A program made the translations under genes and the position numbers. A stretch of DNA of 44,675 nt from Rhodopirellula europaea 6C (GTDB taxonomy: Bacteria; Planctomycetota; Planctomycetia; Pirellulales; Pirellulaceae), in contig NZ_ANMO01000103.1 of the NCBI RefSeq assembly GCF_000338295.1, forward strand, positions 1 to 44,675. Reading direction: 5' to 3'. The notes under the pieces were generated by a model. That model was not told where the DNA came from, searched no databases, and saw only the letters and a list, made by a program, of their open reading frames with translations. Below are positions 26,564 through 35,018 of the stretch, one piece after another. How positions within the stretch are numbered: position 1 is the first letter of the stretch; every line of letters begins with the position of its first letter.

Positions 26564-28246
26564 ATGTCGGTGGAACACAATGCACCCTTTCGCTTGGTCA
26601 TCGTCGGCGGTGTTGCGGGAGGTGCTTCGGCGGCCACTCGTGCCCGGCGTATGAACGAACAAGCCGAGATTATTCTGTTCGAAAAGGACGAGGATGTTTC
26701 CTTTGCCAATTGTGGTCTGCCCTACCACATCGGGGAAGAAATCGAAAATCGTGACGCCTTGGTGGTGGCTTCGGCTGATTTTCTTCGGCGACGGTTTCGG
26801 TTGGATGTGAGAACTCGGGAGGAGGTCGTTTCAATCGATCGTGACAAGCGATGTGTGACCGTCGTTCGGCAAGGTGCGACCTCGGAACAAGACAAAACGT
26901 ATGAGCAGTCATACGACAAGCTGATCTTGGCACCGGGAGCTTCACCAATTGTTCCCGATCTGCCGGGCGTCGATGCCAGTAATGTGCTGACCTTGCGCAA
27001 CTTGGTCGACATGGACCGGATCAAGGCCCGCGTGGACTCCGGATTGGTTCGCCGAGCGGTGGTGGTCGGTGCCGGTTACATCGGATTGGAAATGGTCGAG
27101 CAATTGCGCCGTCGCGGCGTGGCGGTCGATCTGGTTGAACTGCGTGACCAAGTCCTGCCATTGCTCGATCACGAAATGGCTCGCCCGATCGATGATTCAC
27201 TGCGCCGAAACAATGTTGGTGTTTACTTAGGTGTCGGGTTGGAATCCATCCAGCTGGATGGTGATTTGGCGACATCGGTTCGATTGAGTGACGGTACAGA
27301 ATTGTCGACTGACTTGGTGATTTTGGGGATCGGTGTTCGGCCCAATTCGGGGTTGGCAACGGAAGCTGGTTTGGAGATCGGAAACACGGGCGGAATCTCC
27401 ATCGACGAGTTTTCTCGCACCAGCGATTCCAATATCTACGCGGTCGGCGATGCATCCGAGCCCGTGTACGGTCCGACGGGAACGCCTATGCGAGTTCCGT
27501 TGGCTGGCCCGGCCAACCGATCAGGCCGTCTGGCGGGTGAGCATGCTGTGACAGGGCATTCGGCTGCTGCGACGCCAGTTTGGGGAACCAGTGTCGTACG
27601 AGTGTTCGACGTTTCGGTTGGCATGACTGGTTTGACGAGAGCCTCCGCGAAGCGGTTTGGAAAGGATGCTACCAGCGTGACAATCGTCGCGAAGCATCAC
27701 GCGGGGTACTTCCCCGGTGCGGAGGTGATGACGCTGAAGCTGACCTTCGAACCTGGCACCGGCAAGGTTTTAGGAGCTCAGTGCGTTGGCGGCGAAGGCA
27801 TCGACAAACGCATCGATGTGATCGCTACCGCAATGCACTTTGGTGGCACAGTTCGCGATCTGGCTGGATTGGATCTGGCCTACGCACCGCCATTTGGTTC
27901 GGCCAAGGATCCGGTTCACATGGCCGCGTTTGCCGCGTGCAATGCACTGGACGAAGTCGAGTCGTTTCGCGATTCGGAAGATTCGTTGGACGACGTTCAG
28001 ATCGTCGACGTTCGCGGGGCGGGCGAGATTGAGAAGGCTCCCCTTCGCGAATCATCGGGGGCGATTCACATTCCGGTCGATGAGCTACGAGAGCGACTAG
28101 GTGAACTGGATCGTGCGAAGCCCACTGTTGTCAGTTGTGCCGTTGGTGTTCGCGGGCACATCGCCGCTCGGATTTTGCGTCAGAACGGATTTGAAGTTCA
28201 AAACCTTTCCGGCGGTGCAACGGTTCGCAATCGTTGTTTTGAGTGA
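26564..28246 (+). CDS. CoA-disulfide reductase-rhodanese fusion
   Basis: 560 residues. The first 450 form an FAD/NAD(P)H disulfide reductase: the dinucleotide fold VIVGGVAGGASAATRARR, the single redox cysteine Cys50 in SFANCGLPYHIG (CoADR type, not the CxxxxC type), a second nucleotide fold VVVGAGYIGLE, and the FAD motif IYAVGDASE. The last about 90 residues are a rhodanese domain with Cys525 in the loop CAVGVRG. Such fusions reduce CoA-persulfide or polysulfide with NADH and move sulfane sulfur. AAGGAAAG gives a good ribosome site before the ATG. No TusA-like domain is present. The divergent ArsR-type regulator fits a sulfide/persulfide response. Confidence 0.95.
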   Translation: MSVEHNAPFRLVIVGGVAGGASAATRARRMNEQAEIILFEKDEDVSFANCGLPYHIGEEIENRDALVVASADFLRRRFRLDVRTREEVVSIDRDKRCVTVVRQGATSEQDKTYEQSYDKLILAPGASPIVPDLPGVDASNVLTLRNLVDMDRIKARVDSGLVRRAVVVGAGYIGLEMVEQLRRRGVAVDLVELRDQVLPLLDHEMARPIDDSLRRNNVGVYLGVGLESIQLDGDLATSVRLSDGTELSTDLVILGIGVRPNSGLATEAGLEIGNTGGISIDEFSRTSDSNIYAVGDASEPVYGPTGTPMRVPLAGPANRSGRLAGEHAVTGHSAAATPVWGTSVVRVFDVSVGMTGLTRASAKRFGKDATSVTIVAKHHAGYFPGAEVMTLKLTFEPGTGKVLGAQCVGGEGIDKRIDVIATAMHFGGTVRDLAGLDLAYAPPFGSAKDPVHMAAFAACNALDEVESFRDSEDSLDDVQIVDVRGAGEIEKAPLRESSGAIHIPVDELRERLGELDRAKPTVVSCAVGVRGHIAARILRQNGFEVQNLSGGATVRNRCFE

Positions 28247-28271
28247 GCCGACCGACTCAGTGCGAAACAGA

Positions 28272-29486
28272 TCAGCGTAAAGCGGTTTGCTGTTTGCCGA
28301 CCGAGAAGTCAGACATTTCCATGAACGATTGTTTTCCTTCGATGACATCGGCCATCGCAACAGCGGTTCCGGAAGCCAAATGGATTCCGCTGCGGTAGTG
28401 ACCACCGGCGACGAACAGGTTTCTTTGATCGGGCACTCGTCCGATCATCGGGAACCCATCGAATGTCATTGGGCGGTGGCCTGACCACTGCGACGCGACT
28501 GTTGCCGATTTCAGTTCTGGGCAAACACGATTTGCAAAGCTTCGGAGGCCTTGAATGACATCGTCGGTGGTGCCTTGTTCGAAGCCGACTTCTTCTTCGC
28601 AAGATCCGACCAAGACGTTTCCATCGCCGCGAGCAACCAAGTAACGGTTGCCAACGTTGAGAACGATTGGGTCGGTGAACGTGTCGCTGTGCAGCAACAG
28701 AATCTGCCCGCGAATTGGAATGACGGAAGATTCCAGTCGGACCTCGGGGCAAATGCCGCCGATTGCCGCGCCCCCGCAAAGGATCGTCCGCTCGCTGCGC
28801 AAGGAGTGCTCAACCGCATCCCGAGTCAAAGTCCTCGCGGTGCAACCGGAGTTGTCGGATGAAAGTTCGAGGATCGTCGTATGCGGCAGGAGCTGCACGC
28901 CTTGGCTTTGACACGCTGTGGCTAGAGCCGTCAGCAATCGAGACGGGCGGATTTGATATTCATCGGGGGTCCACCAAGCGGCGCTGTCTGGATGCGACTG
29001 AATCCAAGGATTGGTTTGCGACCATTCTGTCAGTCGAGGTTGCCGACGAAGCAACTCCGTCAATTCGATGCGTTGGCATTCCACGGCGAGGTCGTCCCAG
29101 TACGACATCATGCCGGTCAGGGCGGACGCTTCTCCAGCCGTTTCGGCCAAGTAATAGCCGCCGCATCGAATCAGTCCGGGGTCGATGCCGGTTTGATCCA
29201 AAAGCTGTTTGCACCACAAAGGCCACAGCGTGTGACTGAATCCGCGAAGGCGATCGATCGGGTCGGTCGCTCGATCAAAGTTGGCGGGCGGTAGGATCCC
29301 GGCCGCCGCCCAAGACGTTCCGTGGGCGATTGGGCCGCGGTCTATCACCGTTACCTTTTCGCCTCGGCGAACCAATTCCCAAGCGATGGAAAGTCCGATT
29401 GCTCCCCCGCCCACAACCAGCGTGCCGGTGGACTCTTGGTGAGGCTGGCTGACGCGGTCGCTGGTGGAAGATGCAGGGGCGGACAA
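28272..29486 (-). CDS. FAD-dependent amino-acid oxidase, ThiO/glycine-oxidase-like
   Basis: 404 residues. N-terminal dinucleotide fold TLVVGGGAIGLSIAWELVRRGEKVTVIDRG, then GTSWAAAGILPP, a pattern of the DAO family. The C-terminal region has SQWSGHRPMTFDGFPMIGRVP and FVAGGHYRSGIHLASGTAVAMADVI, as in ThiO (glycine oxidase), which makes dehydroglycine for thiazole synthesis. It starts with TTG at 29484-29486, one base after the stop of the upstream gene (TGA-A-TTG), so translation is likely coupled; no internal ATG gives an intact nucleotide fold. No thiamine gene is near, so the substrate could be another amine. Confidence 0.87.
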   Translation of the reverse strand: MSAPASSTSDRVSQPHQESTGTLVVGGGAIGLSIAWELVRRGEKVTVIDRGPIAHGTSWAAAGILPPANFDRATDPIDRLRGFSHTLWPLWCKQLLDQTGIDPGLIRCGGYYLAETAGEASALTGMMSYWDDLAVECQRIELTELLRRQPRLTEWSQTNPWIQSHPDSAAWWTPDEYQIRPSRLLTALATACQSQGVQLLPHTTILELSSDNSGCTARTLTRDAVEHSLRSERTILCGGAAIGGICPEVRLESSVIPIRGQILLLHSDTFTDPIVLNVGNRYLVARGDGNVLVGSCEEEVGFEQGTTDDVIQGLRSFANRVCPELKSATVASQWSGHRPMTFDGFPMIGRVPDQRNLFVAGGHYRSGIHLASGTAVAMADVIEGKQSFMEMSDFSVGKQQTALR

Positions 29487-29487
29487 T

Positions 29488-30297
29488 TCAGATCATTGGT
29501 TGAGATAGGATGCGGCGAATGTCTCGAGCGAGTTCAATGTGATCGGAGGACACCTCCGTATTGTCGGCTGGATGTTCGATTTGATGAAGGAGGGCAGTCA
29601 GATCCTCTTCCGTGTCGACATCCGAACGCATCGGAAGCCTGCCGATCCGCAGACCAATCGATTCCGCCGCGGCCACCGTACGTTCGAAAACTTCGTCCGT
29701 GCTCCAGGGGATGTCGTTCCACAGGGCGTCCAAAATCGTGCGGGACGGGGGTGCTGCCCGGTCCGGGGGATTGTTTTCGTTCGGCAAATTGTTGGACACA
29801 GATAGTCCGATCAGGTAGTAGCCACCATCCGACGCGGGCCCCAGTACCAGGTCGCAATCGCGAAAGAGTCGATCGGCGTGATCCATTTCTGCGGGGCTCA
29901 GCAGAGGGCAATCAGCGCCGATCAGAATCGCATGGCTGCGGGGCAGGGCAGGGCGGCTGCAAGCGTGGTGGGCGAACCATCGCCGCATGCGATCGCCCAA
30001 ATTTCCTCCACCTTGGTCAATGATTTGCCAATCGGAGGTTGGTTTGGGTGTGGTCGGCGAAATGGATTCGATGGGGGAGACGACCCAGTGCCGCTCATCG
30101 CCCCAATCTTGGAACACCTTGAACAGATGATCGAGGAATCGCTGGTGAATTTGGGCTGATTTGTCGAAACCAATGGTGTTGCCGAGGCGTGTTTTGACCC
30201 TGCCTTCGATCGCGACTTTGGCCATCACGCCGAGCTTGCGGATCGACGAGTCGGAAGTTGTGAGTGGGCGAAGCGGAGTCTTCGACGAGTTGGGCAT
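29488..30297 (-). CDS. TIGR04282/DUF2064 glycosyltransferase-like protein
   Basis: 269 residues from the ATG at 30295-30297; an upstream TTG at 30390 would add 31 residues that look unrelated. The family signature is SIRKLGVMAKVAIEGRVKTRLG (usual FAK-x-P-x-x-GRVKTRL), then SHAILIGADCPLLSPAEMD with the GxDCP metal-binding loop, LVLGPASDGGYYLIGL, and WSTDEVFERT. These are GT-A-fold enzymes; some act in arsenosugar-type pathways. The N-terminal 25 residues are a Ser/Thr-rich leader. It is first in a two-gene unit with the ThiO-like oxidase. Sugar donor and acceptor are not deducible. Confidence 0.88.
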   Translation of the reverse strand: MPNSSKTPLRPLTTSDSSIRKLGVMAKVAIEGRVKTRLGNTIGFDKSAQIHQRFLDHLFKVFQDWGDERHWVVSPIESISPTTPKPTSDWQIIDQGGGNLGDRMRRWFAHHACSRPALPRSHAILIGADCPLLSPAEMDHADRLFRDCDLVLGPASDGGYYLIGLSVSNNLPNENNPPDRAAPPSRTILDALWNDIPWSTDEVFERTVAAAESIGLRIGRLPMRSDVDTEEDLTALLHQIEHPADNTEVSSDHIELARDIRRILSQPMI

Positions 30298-30361
30298 GAA
30301 AAATGATTCGACGGAGTCAGGAAACGGCCACGGGTGCGACCACTCAGCGATGTCGGATTCG

Positions 30362-30390
30362 TTTACAATTCCGCCCTTGGCGTTCGGCAA
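30362..30390 (-). promoter_or_regulatory. Candidate promoter for the DUF2064-oxidase pair
   Basis: On the minus strand TTGCCG (30390-30385), 17 bp and TGTAAA (30367-30362) lie 65 bp upstream of the ATG. Each hexamer matches four of six consensus bases, so this is tentative. A CGTTC-TGTC-GAACG dyad lies just beyond it at 30402-30415. Confidence 0.3.
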
Positions 30391-30558
30391 TCCAGCATTT
30401 TCGTTCTGTCGAACGCGAAGTTTTGGTTAAACTTAATTGAGCGAGCGATCGAGCGGGGGATACCTTCGCCACTTCGCTCACTTCCTTTGAAAGGCGTCTC
30501 TTCCACCGAGATGTTCAGCAACGGACTTGTCTTCTAGCGGGATTTCTTTCCACACGCC

Positions 30559-32091
30559 ATGGCTTCGATCACATCGGAACGATTTGTCGAGATGGTTGCA
30601 CGTAGCAACTTGGTCGACGAAGCCACGCAGGAACGGTTCCTGAAAAAGGTCCGAGAGAAGTGTGAAGGGAATTTGCCGGCCAGTTCGAAGAAGCTTGCGT
30701 TGGCCTACAAGAAAGCCGGCCTGCTGACGGATTGGCACATCGACAAGTTGTTCACCGGGAAGTACAAGGGTTTCTTCCTGGGCAAATACAAACTGCTCGG
30801 TCACATCGGTTCGGGCGGGATGAGCAGCGTCTATCTGGCCGAGCACATCGGATTGGGCGACAAACGCGCGATCAAGGTGTTGCCGAAGAAACGCGTCAAC
30901 GATGCCTCCTATCTGGCCCGCTTCAAACTGGAAGCGAAAGCGATCGCATCGCTGAACCACCCGAACATTGTGTTGGCGCACGACATCGACAATGACGGCG
31001 ACGTTCACTACATCGTGATGGAGTACGTCGACGGGGTGGATTTGCAGGTGTTGGTCCGGCGAGACGGACCGCTGGATTTTTCAACCGCCGCCGAACTCAT
31101 CTCTCAAGCCGCTCGCGGATTGGCTCACGCTCACAATCGCGGCGTGGTGCATCGAGATGTGAAACCAGCCAATTTGTTGATTGATAGCGATGGCCGGGTG
31201 CGGTTGCTGGACATGGGATTGGCGTTGGTTTCGAAAACGGGCGACGACGAATCATTGACCGTCGCCAACAACGAAAACGTTCTCGGCACGGCCGACTACT
31301 TGGCGCCCGAGCAAGCCCTGAACAGTCACACGGTCGACCACCGAGTCGACATATACGGTCTTGGGTGCACGTTGTATTTCTTGTTGACCGGTCGTCCTCC
31401 GTTTGCAGAAGGCACGCTCGCCCAGCGGATCGCGAAGCATCAAAACGAAATGCCGAAGGCGATCCGGGAACTGCGACCGGAATGCCCCGGCGAACTCGAA
31501 GGCATCGTGGTGAAGATGATCCAAAAGGATCCTCGGTATCGCTATCAAAACGCCACCGACGTGGCCGAGGTTCTGGAAAAATTCGCTGCCGCGGTACCCA
31601 AGGGCGAAGCGGTTCGAGTCGGACTGGGCGAAGGCCCGGACGAAGACAGCAGTTTGTCTTCAATGGATTTCGACAGCAGCTCGGGATCGATGGTCACGCA
31701 GTCCAATCAAGACACTCTGACGAACAAAAACGACGACACGCTGGCGAGCAGTCGTTCGAAGCTCATCCGAGAGCAGAACCAAGCGGCCAGCGAGAGCGGT
31801 CGGTTGGTGAAGGTCGGTTCGATGGGAACACCCGCCGACATGTTGGAGGGAAGTTTCCTCGATTTGGAAGTCGAGTCAGGGTACAAGGGACCGACGGCGC
31901 GGGCTCCCAGTTCAGGAAGTCGGCGTGGGGTTGGCTCGGGAATCGATCGCGGCAAGCCTTCAGATAATCGCACGCAAATCGCTGATAACCGGAGCAAGGG
32001 CATCGATCCGGTCTTGTTGGGCACCGTGGTGACTTCGCTTTTCGTCGCCGCATTGGCACTGGGATATTTTCTCGCGAAAGTGACGTCTTGA
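30559..32091 (+). CDS. Transmembrane Ser/Thr protein kinase
   Basis: 510 residues. An N-terminal helical leader (1-75, FVEMVARSNLVDEATQERFLKK...GLLTDWHIDKLFTGKYKGFFLG) is common in planctomycete kinases. The kinase domain (about 76-345) has the glycine loop IGSGGMSSVYLA (83-94), Lys106, the catalytic HRDVKPAN with Asp200, and the APE-type LAPEQAL. The DFG triad is replaced by DMG at 218-220, which keeps the metal-binding Asp. A long Ser/Asp/Thr-rich linker follows, then one membrane helix (about 487-506), so the kinase is cytosolic and anchored at its C-terminus. It overlaps the next gene by 4 bp. No extracellular sensor domain is present. Confidence 0.95.
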   Translation: MASITSERFVEMVARSNLVDEATQERFLKKVREKCEGNLPASSKKLALAYKKAGLLTDWHIDKLFTGKYKGFFLGKYKLLGHIGSGGMSSVYLAEHIGLGDKRAIKVLPKKRVNDASYLARFKLEAKAIASLNHPNIVLAHDIDNDGDVHYIVMEYVDGVDLQVLVRRDGPLDFSTAAELISQAARGLAHAHNRGVVHRDVKPANLLIDSDGRVRLLDMGLALVSKTGDDESLTVANNENVLGTADYLAPEQALNSHTVDHRVDIYGLGCTLYFLLTGRPPFAEGTLAQRIAKHQNEMPKAIRELRPECPGELEGIVVKMIQKDPRYRYQNATDVAEVLEKFAAAVPKGEAVRVGLGEGPDEDSSLSSMDFDSSSGSMVTQSNQDTLTNKNDDTLASSRSKLIREQNQAASESGRLVKVGSMGTPADMLEGSFLDLEVESGYKGPTARAPSSGSRRGVGSGIDRGKPSDNRTQIADNRSKGIDPVLLGTVVTSLFVAALALGYFLAKVTS

Positions 32092-33314
32092 CTGTAGTTC
32101 TTGATCGGCCCTACGAATTTGTCCCGCCCTATCGCGGAAATCTTTGGCCCACCGCGATTCAAAGCTTTCGCTTGATCGATTGGCACCTTCGGACGAAGGA
32201 GGCTGTTCTTGGTGGCGAGTGTCGCAATGCTGAACGGTTCGCTGAATCGTTGAATGCCGGTCACGGGATCATTCTCGCGCCCAACCACTGCCGCTACGCT
32301 GATCCAATCGTGCTGGGGTGGTTGGCTCGTCAGGTTCGCACGCATCTGTACGCGATGGCGTCTTGGCATTTGTTCAACACGAACAAGTTTGAGCAGTTTG
32401 CACTTCGTCGGATGGGTGCCTTCAGCGTCTTTCGCGAAGGCAACGATCGCAAGGCATTGGAAACAGCGATCGATATCTTGGTCAGTGGTGAACGACCTTT
32501 GGTGTTGTTCCCCGAAGGTACGACCAATCGAACCAACGACATTCTGAAACCGTTGCTCGACGGCGTTTCGTTCATCGCTCGATCCGCTGCGAAGAAACGA
32601 GCCAAGCAAGAGAAGGGGCAGGTTGTCATTCATCCGGTTGGATTGAAGTACCTGTGTCTGGAAGACGCTCACGAGTGGGCTCACGTGCAACTGGCCGAAC
32701 TCGAGCGAACTCTGAGTTGGCAACCGGCCTCAGAAGCGGGATCGATCGAGAAACTGATCGAGCGATTGCTGCGAGTTTCGCAGGCCTATTTGGCACTCAA
32801 GGAGATCGAATTCACCGGGCACGCGTCTTCGGGCGAACTCAGTCCTCGACGAGATCGGCTGATTGAGCAGTTGCTTGTGCAGGCGGAAGAACGGTATAGC
32901 TTGGAGGCGAAGCCCACCGAGGATGTGCGGGAACGGGTGCGTAAGATTCGCTCCGCGGTGTCCGCCACTTACTTTGCGACCGATGATGCGGATCGTGACC
33001 CTGCGACTTTTCGTCGCGACGCGGAACGCGCGGACCTGGCACAGTTTCTCCTTTCGTTTCCCGATGAATACTTGTCACCGGGGCAAATCACTGACACTCG
33101 CATTGTGGAAACGATTCAACGCATCCAAGAAGCGATTTTTGGCAAGGCGAAGGAGTCTCTTCCGATGAAGGTTGTCATCGATGTCGGAGAAGCCATTCCA
33201 GTTCCGGTCGGTCGTCCACCACGCGGTGAAGCGGATCCGGTGCTTTGCCAATTGCGGGAACAACTGCATACAATGGTGACATCGTTGTCCCAAGAGGCCA
33301 AATTATTGGCCTGA
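32088..33314 (+). CDS. PlsC-like acyltransferase with long C-terminal extension
   Basis: 408 residues. Residues about 20-250 form a glycerolipid acyltransferase domain: the catalytic NHxxxxD appears as NHCRYAD (66-72) and the substrate motif as FPEGTTNR (141-148). It would transfer an acyl chain to a lipid acceptor at the inner face of the membrane; the exact acceptor is unclear. The last about 170 residues are helical, charged and of no family I recognise. The TTG start at 32088 overlaps the kinase stop (TTGA), giving strong translational coupling. This start keeps the reading frame in register with the family; no ATG occurs before the catalytic motif. Confidence 0.85.
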   Translation: MTVVLDRPYEFVPPYRGNLWPTAIQSFRLIDWHLRTKEAVLGGECRNAERFAESLNAGHGIILAPNHCRYADPIVLGWLARQVRTHLYAMASWHLFNTNKFEQFALRRMGAFSVFREGNDRKALETAIDILVSGERPLVLFPEGTTNRTNDILKPLLDGVSFIARSAAKKRAKQEKGQVVIHPVGLKYLCLEDAHEWAHVQLAELERTLSWQPASEAGSIEKLIERLLRVSQAYLALKEIEFTGHASSGELSPRRDRLIEQLLVQAEERYSLEAKPTEDVRERVRKIRSAVSATYFATDDADRDPATFRRDAERADLAQFLLSFPDEYLSPGQITDTRIVETIQRIQEAIFGKAKESLPMKVVIDVGEAIPVPVGRPPRGEADPVLCQLREQLHTMVTSLSQEAKLLA

Positions 33315-33348
33315 GTCGCACTTCAACTCATCTCACGCCAAAACGATC

Positions 33349-34773
33349 ATGCCGTCCAACTATCTTCGTAGCCTAAAATCCTTTTCATCTTTGGCCGGGG
33401 CCTTCACGATTGCGGCAGGTTCGGTGTTCATCAGCGGTTGTAGCGAACCGAAACCGATGACGTTCGAGCCCAATCTCGTGCATGCTATGAAGTACGAATT
33501 GAAGGAAGGCATCGAAATGGAACAGGCTTCCAAAGATGCTTTTTGGATCGTGACCGAAATGTTTGGGACCCCGGAACAACCCAAGTTGCCTGAGGTCGCG
33601 ATGGAAGACGAAGACTTCGCATCACTTGTGTCGCTGGACAACCTGATGATGGCATCCGGGCCTGCTGACGCAGAAGGCCGCGGGCTTTATCAAAGACACT
33701 GTGCCATTTGTCACGGTATCAGTGGTGATGGACGCGGTTCGTCTTCTGCAATTTTGAACCCGTATCCTCGCGATTACCGGAAGGGTGTTTTTAAGTTCAA
33801 ATCGACCGAACGAGGTGAGAAACCCACGCGAGAAGACTTGGCCAAGCTGATTAAAAATGGCATCCAAGGCTCCGCGATGGTTGCTCTACCAAAGCTGACC
33901 GATGAACAGGTCGAAGCTCACATCGGCAAAGCGATCGAGACGCTCAGCGACGACGAAATCGAAGCTGTCAACGAAGAAGTGATCAATCAACAAACCGAAG
34001 CCTTGACTGATTATGTGATTTATCTTTCTTGGCGAGGTGAGTTGGAGCGAACTCTGATCGATGACGCGATCTTCGAGTTGGATCTGGAGGGCGGTGATCG
34101 AATCATCAACCCTGCTCACAGGAACTCCACTGACGAAGAAGAAAAAGAACTGTTCGAAGAAGGTTGGGAAATTGCCGAAGACTACGCCCTGGAGATTGCG
34201 GACGCTTGGTTGGCCGCCCCCGATATGGTCGTGGAAGTTCCGGAGCCGCCGAATGATCTACCGGTTGCGGATAATTACGAGCAATTCGTCGCTTTCCAAG
34301 ACGGGGAGCAAGCCGAGGCATTGGCTGATTCGGTCAAGCGAGGGAAAGAGCTGTTTGTTGGCAAGATCGCGTTGTGCAGCAAGTGCCACGGCGTCAATGG
34401 ATTGGGCGATGGCCAGACGACCGATTTCGACGATTGGACAAAGGAATGGACGCTCGGAATTGGCATCAAACCTGAGAACCGCGACGCACTGATTCCATTG
34501 TTGGCTCGAGGAGCGTTGCCGCCCATCAATGCCAAACCACGAAACTTCGCCACGGGATTGTTCCACGGTGGTGGAACGGCCAACGATTTGTACATCCGAA
34601 TCACGCAAGGCATTGAAGGTTCACCGATGCCAGCAGCCACGTTCGTTGAGGGCGAGTTTGAAGAAGACGACGTGTGGCACCTGATCAATTACTTGCGTTC
34701 GTTGCAGACGCCTCCGGATCCCGAAGAAGAATCCGCCGAAGAACCCAAGCCAACCGAAGTCGCCGCTCGGTAA
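33349..34773 (+). CDS. Dihaem c-type cytochrome lipoprotein
   Basis: 474 residues. A signal sequence ends at the lipobox ISGC (Cys31), so the protein should be anchored by lipid on the outside of the cytoplasmic membrane. Two haem-binding CxxCH motifs are present: CAICH (118-122) and CSKCH (343-347). Each is followed by a cytochrome-c-like domain; candidate axial methionines are Met177 (GSAMVALP) and the Met in GSPMPAATF. The 120-residue region between them is acidic and helical. It would pass electrons in a respiratory or dehydrogenase chain; no partner oxidase is adjacent. It lies 35 bp downstream of the acyltransferase on the same strand and could be co-transcribed. Confidence 0.92.
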   Translation: MPSNYLRSLKSFSSLAGAFTIAAGSVFISGCSEPKPMTFEPNLVHAMKYELKEGIEMEQASKDAFWIVTEMFGTPEQPKLPEVAMEDEDFASLVSLDNLMMASGPADAEGRGLYQRHCAICHGISGDGRGSSSAILNPYPRDYRKGVFKFKSTERGEKPTREDLAKLIKNGIQGSAMVALPKLTDEQVEAHIGKAIETLSDDEIEAVNEEVINQQTEALTDYVIYLSWRGELERTLIDDAIFELDLEGGDRIINPAHRNSTDEEEKELFEEGWEIAEDYALEIADAWLAAPDMVVEVPEPPNDLPVADNYEQFVAFQDGEQAEALADSVKRGKELFVGKIALCSKCHGVNGLGDGQTTDFDDWTKEWTLGIGIKPENRDALIPLLARGALPPINAKPRNFATGLFHGGGTANDLYIRITQGIEGSPMPAATFVEGEFEEDDVWHLINYLRSLQTPPDPEEESAEEPKPTEVAAR

Positions 34774-34796
34774 GCTTCGAGGCGAGCGTCAACTCA

Positions 34797-34866
34797 CGTA
34801 GCCGGATTCGCCAAGAATTCGGTTCTCATGTCGCGTCCGTCCGAATTCTTGGCGAATTCGGCTACG
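34797..34866. repeat. 26-bp imperfect inverted repeat
   Basis: Arms at 34797-34822 and 34841-34866 are reverse complements with one mismatch, separated by 18 bp. The core is CGCCAAGAATTCGG / CCGAATTCTTGGCG. It begins 24 bp after the cytochrome stop. Its length and sequence suggest a dispersed palindromic repeat rather than a simple terminator. Confidence 0.9.
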
Positions 34867-34876
34867 GCAATCGAAG

Positions 34877-34894
34877 GTCCGGTTCCCACCGGAC
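34877..34894. repeat. GTCCGG/CCGGAC hairpin
   Basis: GTCCGG (34877-34882), 6-nt loop, CCGGAC (34889-34894). It is the second stem-loop in the spacer between the convergent cytochrome and aspartokinase genes. Confidence 0.5.
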
Positions 34895-34897
34895 AAC

Positions 34898-34925
34898 TCT
34901 CCACGCGTAGGTCTCCACGCGTAGG
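34898..34925. repeat. Two tandem copies of a 14-mer
   Basis: TCTCCACGCGTAGG is repeated head to tail at 34898-34911 and 34912-34925. The second copy runs into the third hairpin of this spacer, so the first copy looks like a duplication of that element's left end. Confidence 0.9.
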
Positions 34926-34942
34926 CCAGGTCATCACCTGGC
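34925..34942. repeat. GCCAGGT/ACCTGGC palindrome (element copy A)
   Basis: GCCAGGT (34925-34931), loop CATC, ACCTGGC (34936-34942), preceded by GTAG. A sister copy with compensating base changes lies at 39786-39802 on the other strand. Confidence 0.6.
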
Positions 34943-35018
34943 ATTTCAGCCGATGCTTTGGAACAAAGCGAGGCGAACCATTTGGGACGCGAACGTCCGA
35001 TTGGAACCGGACCGACGT

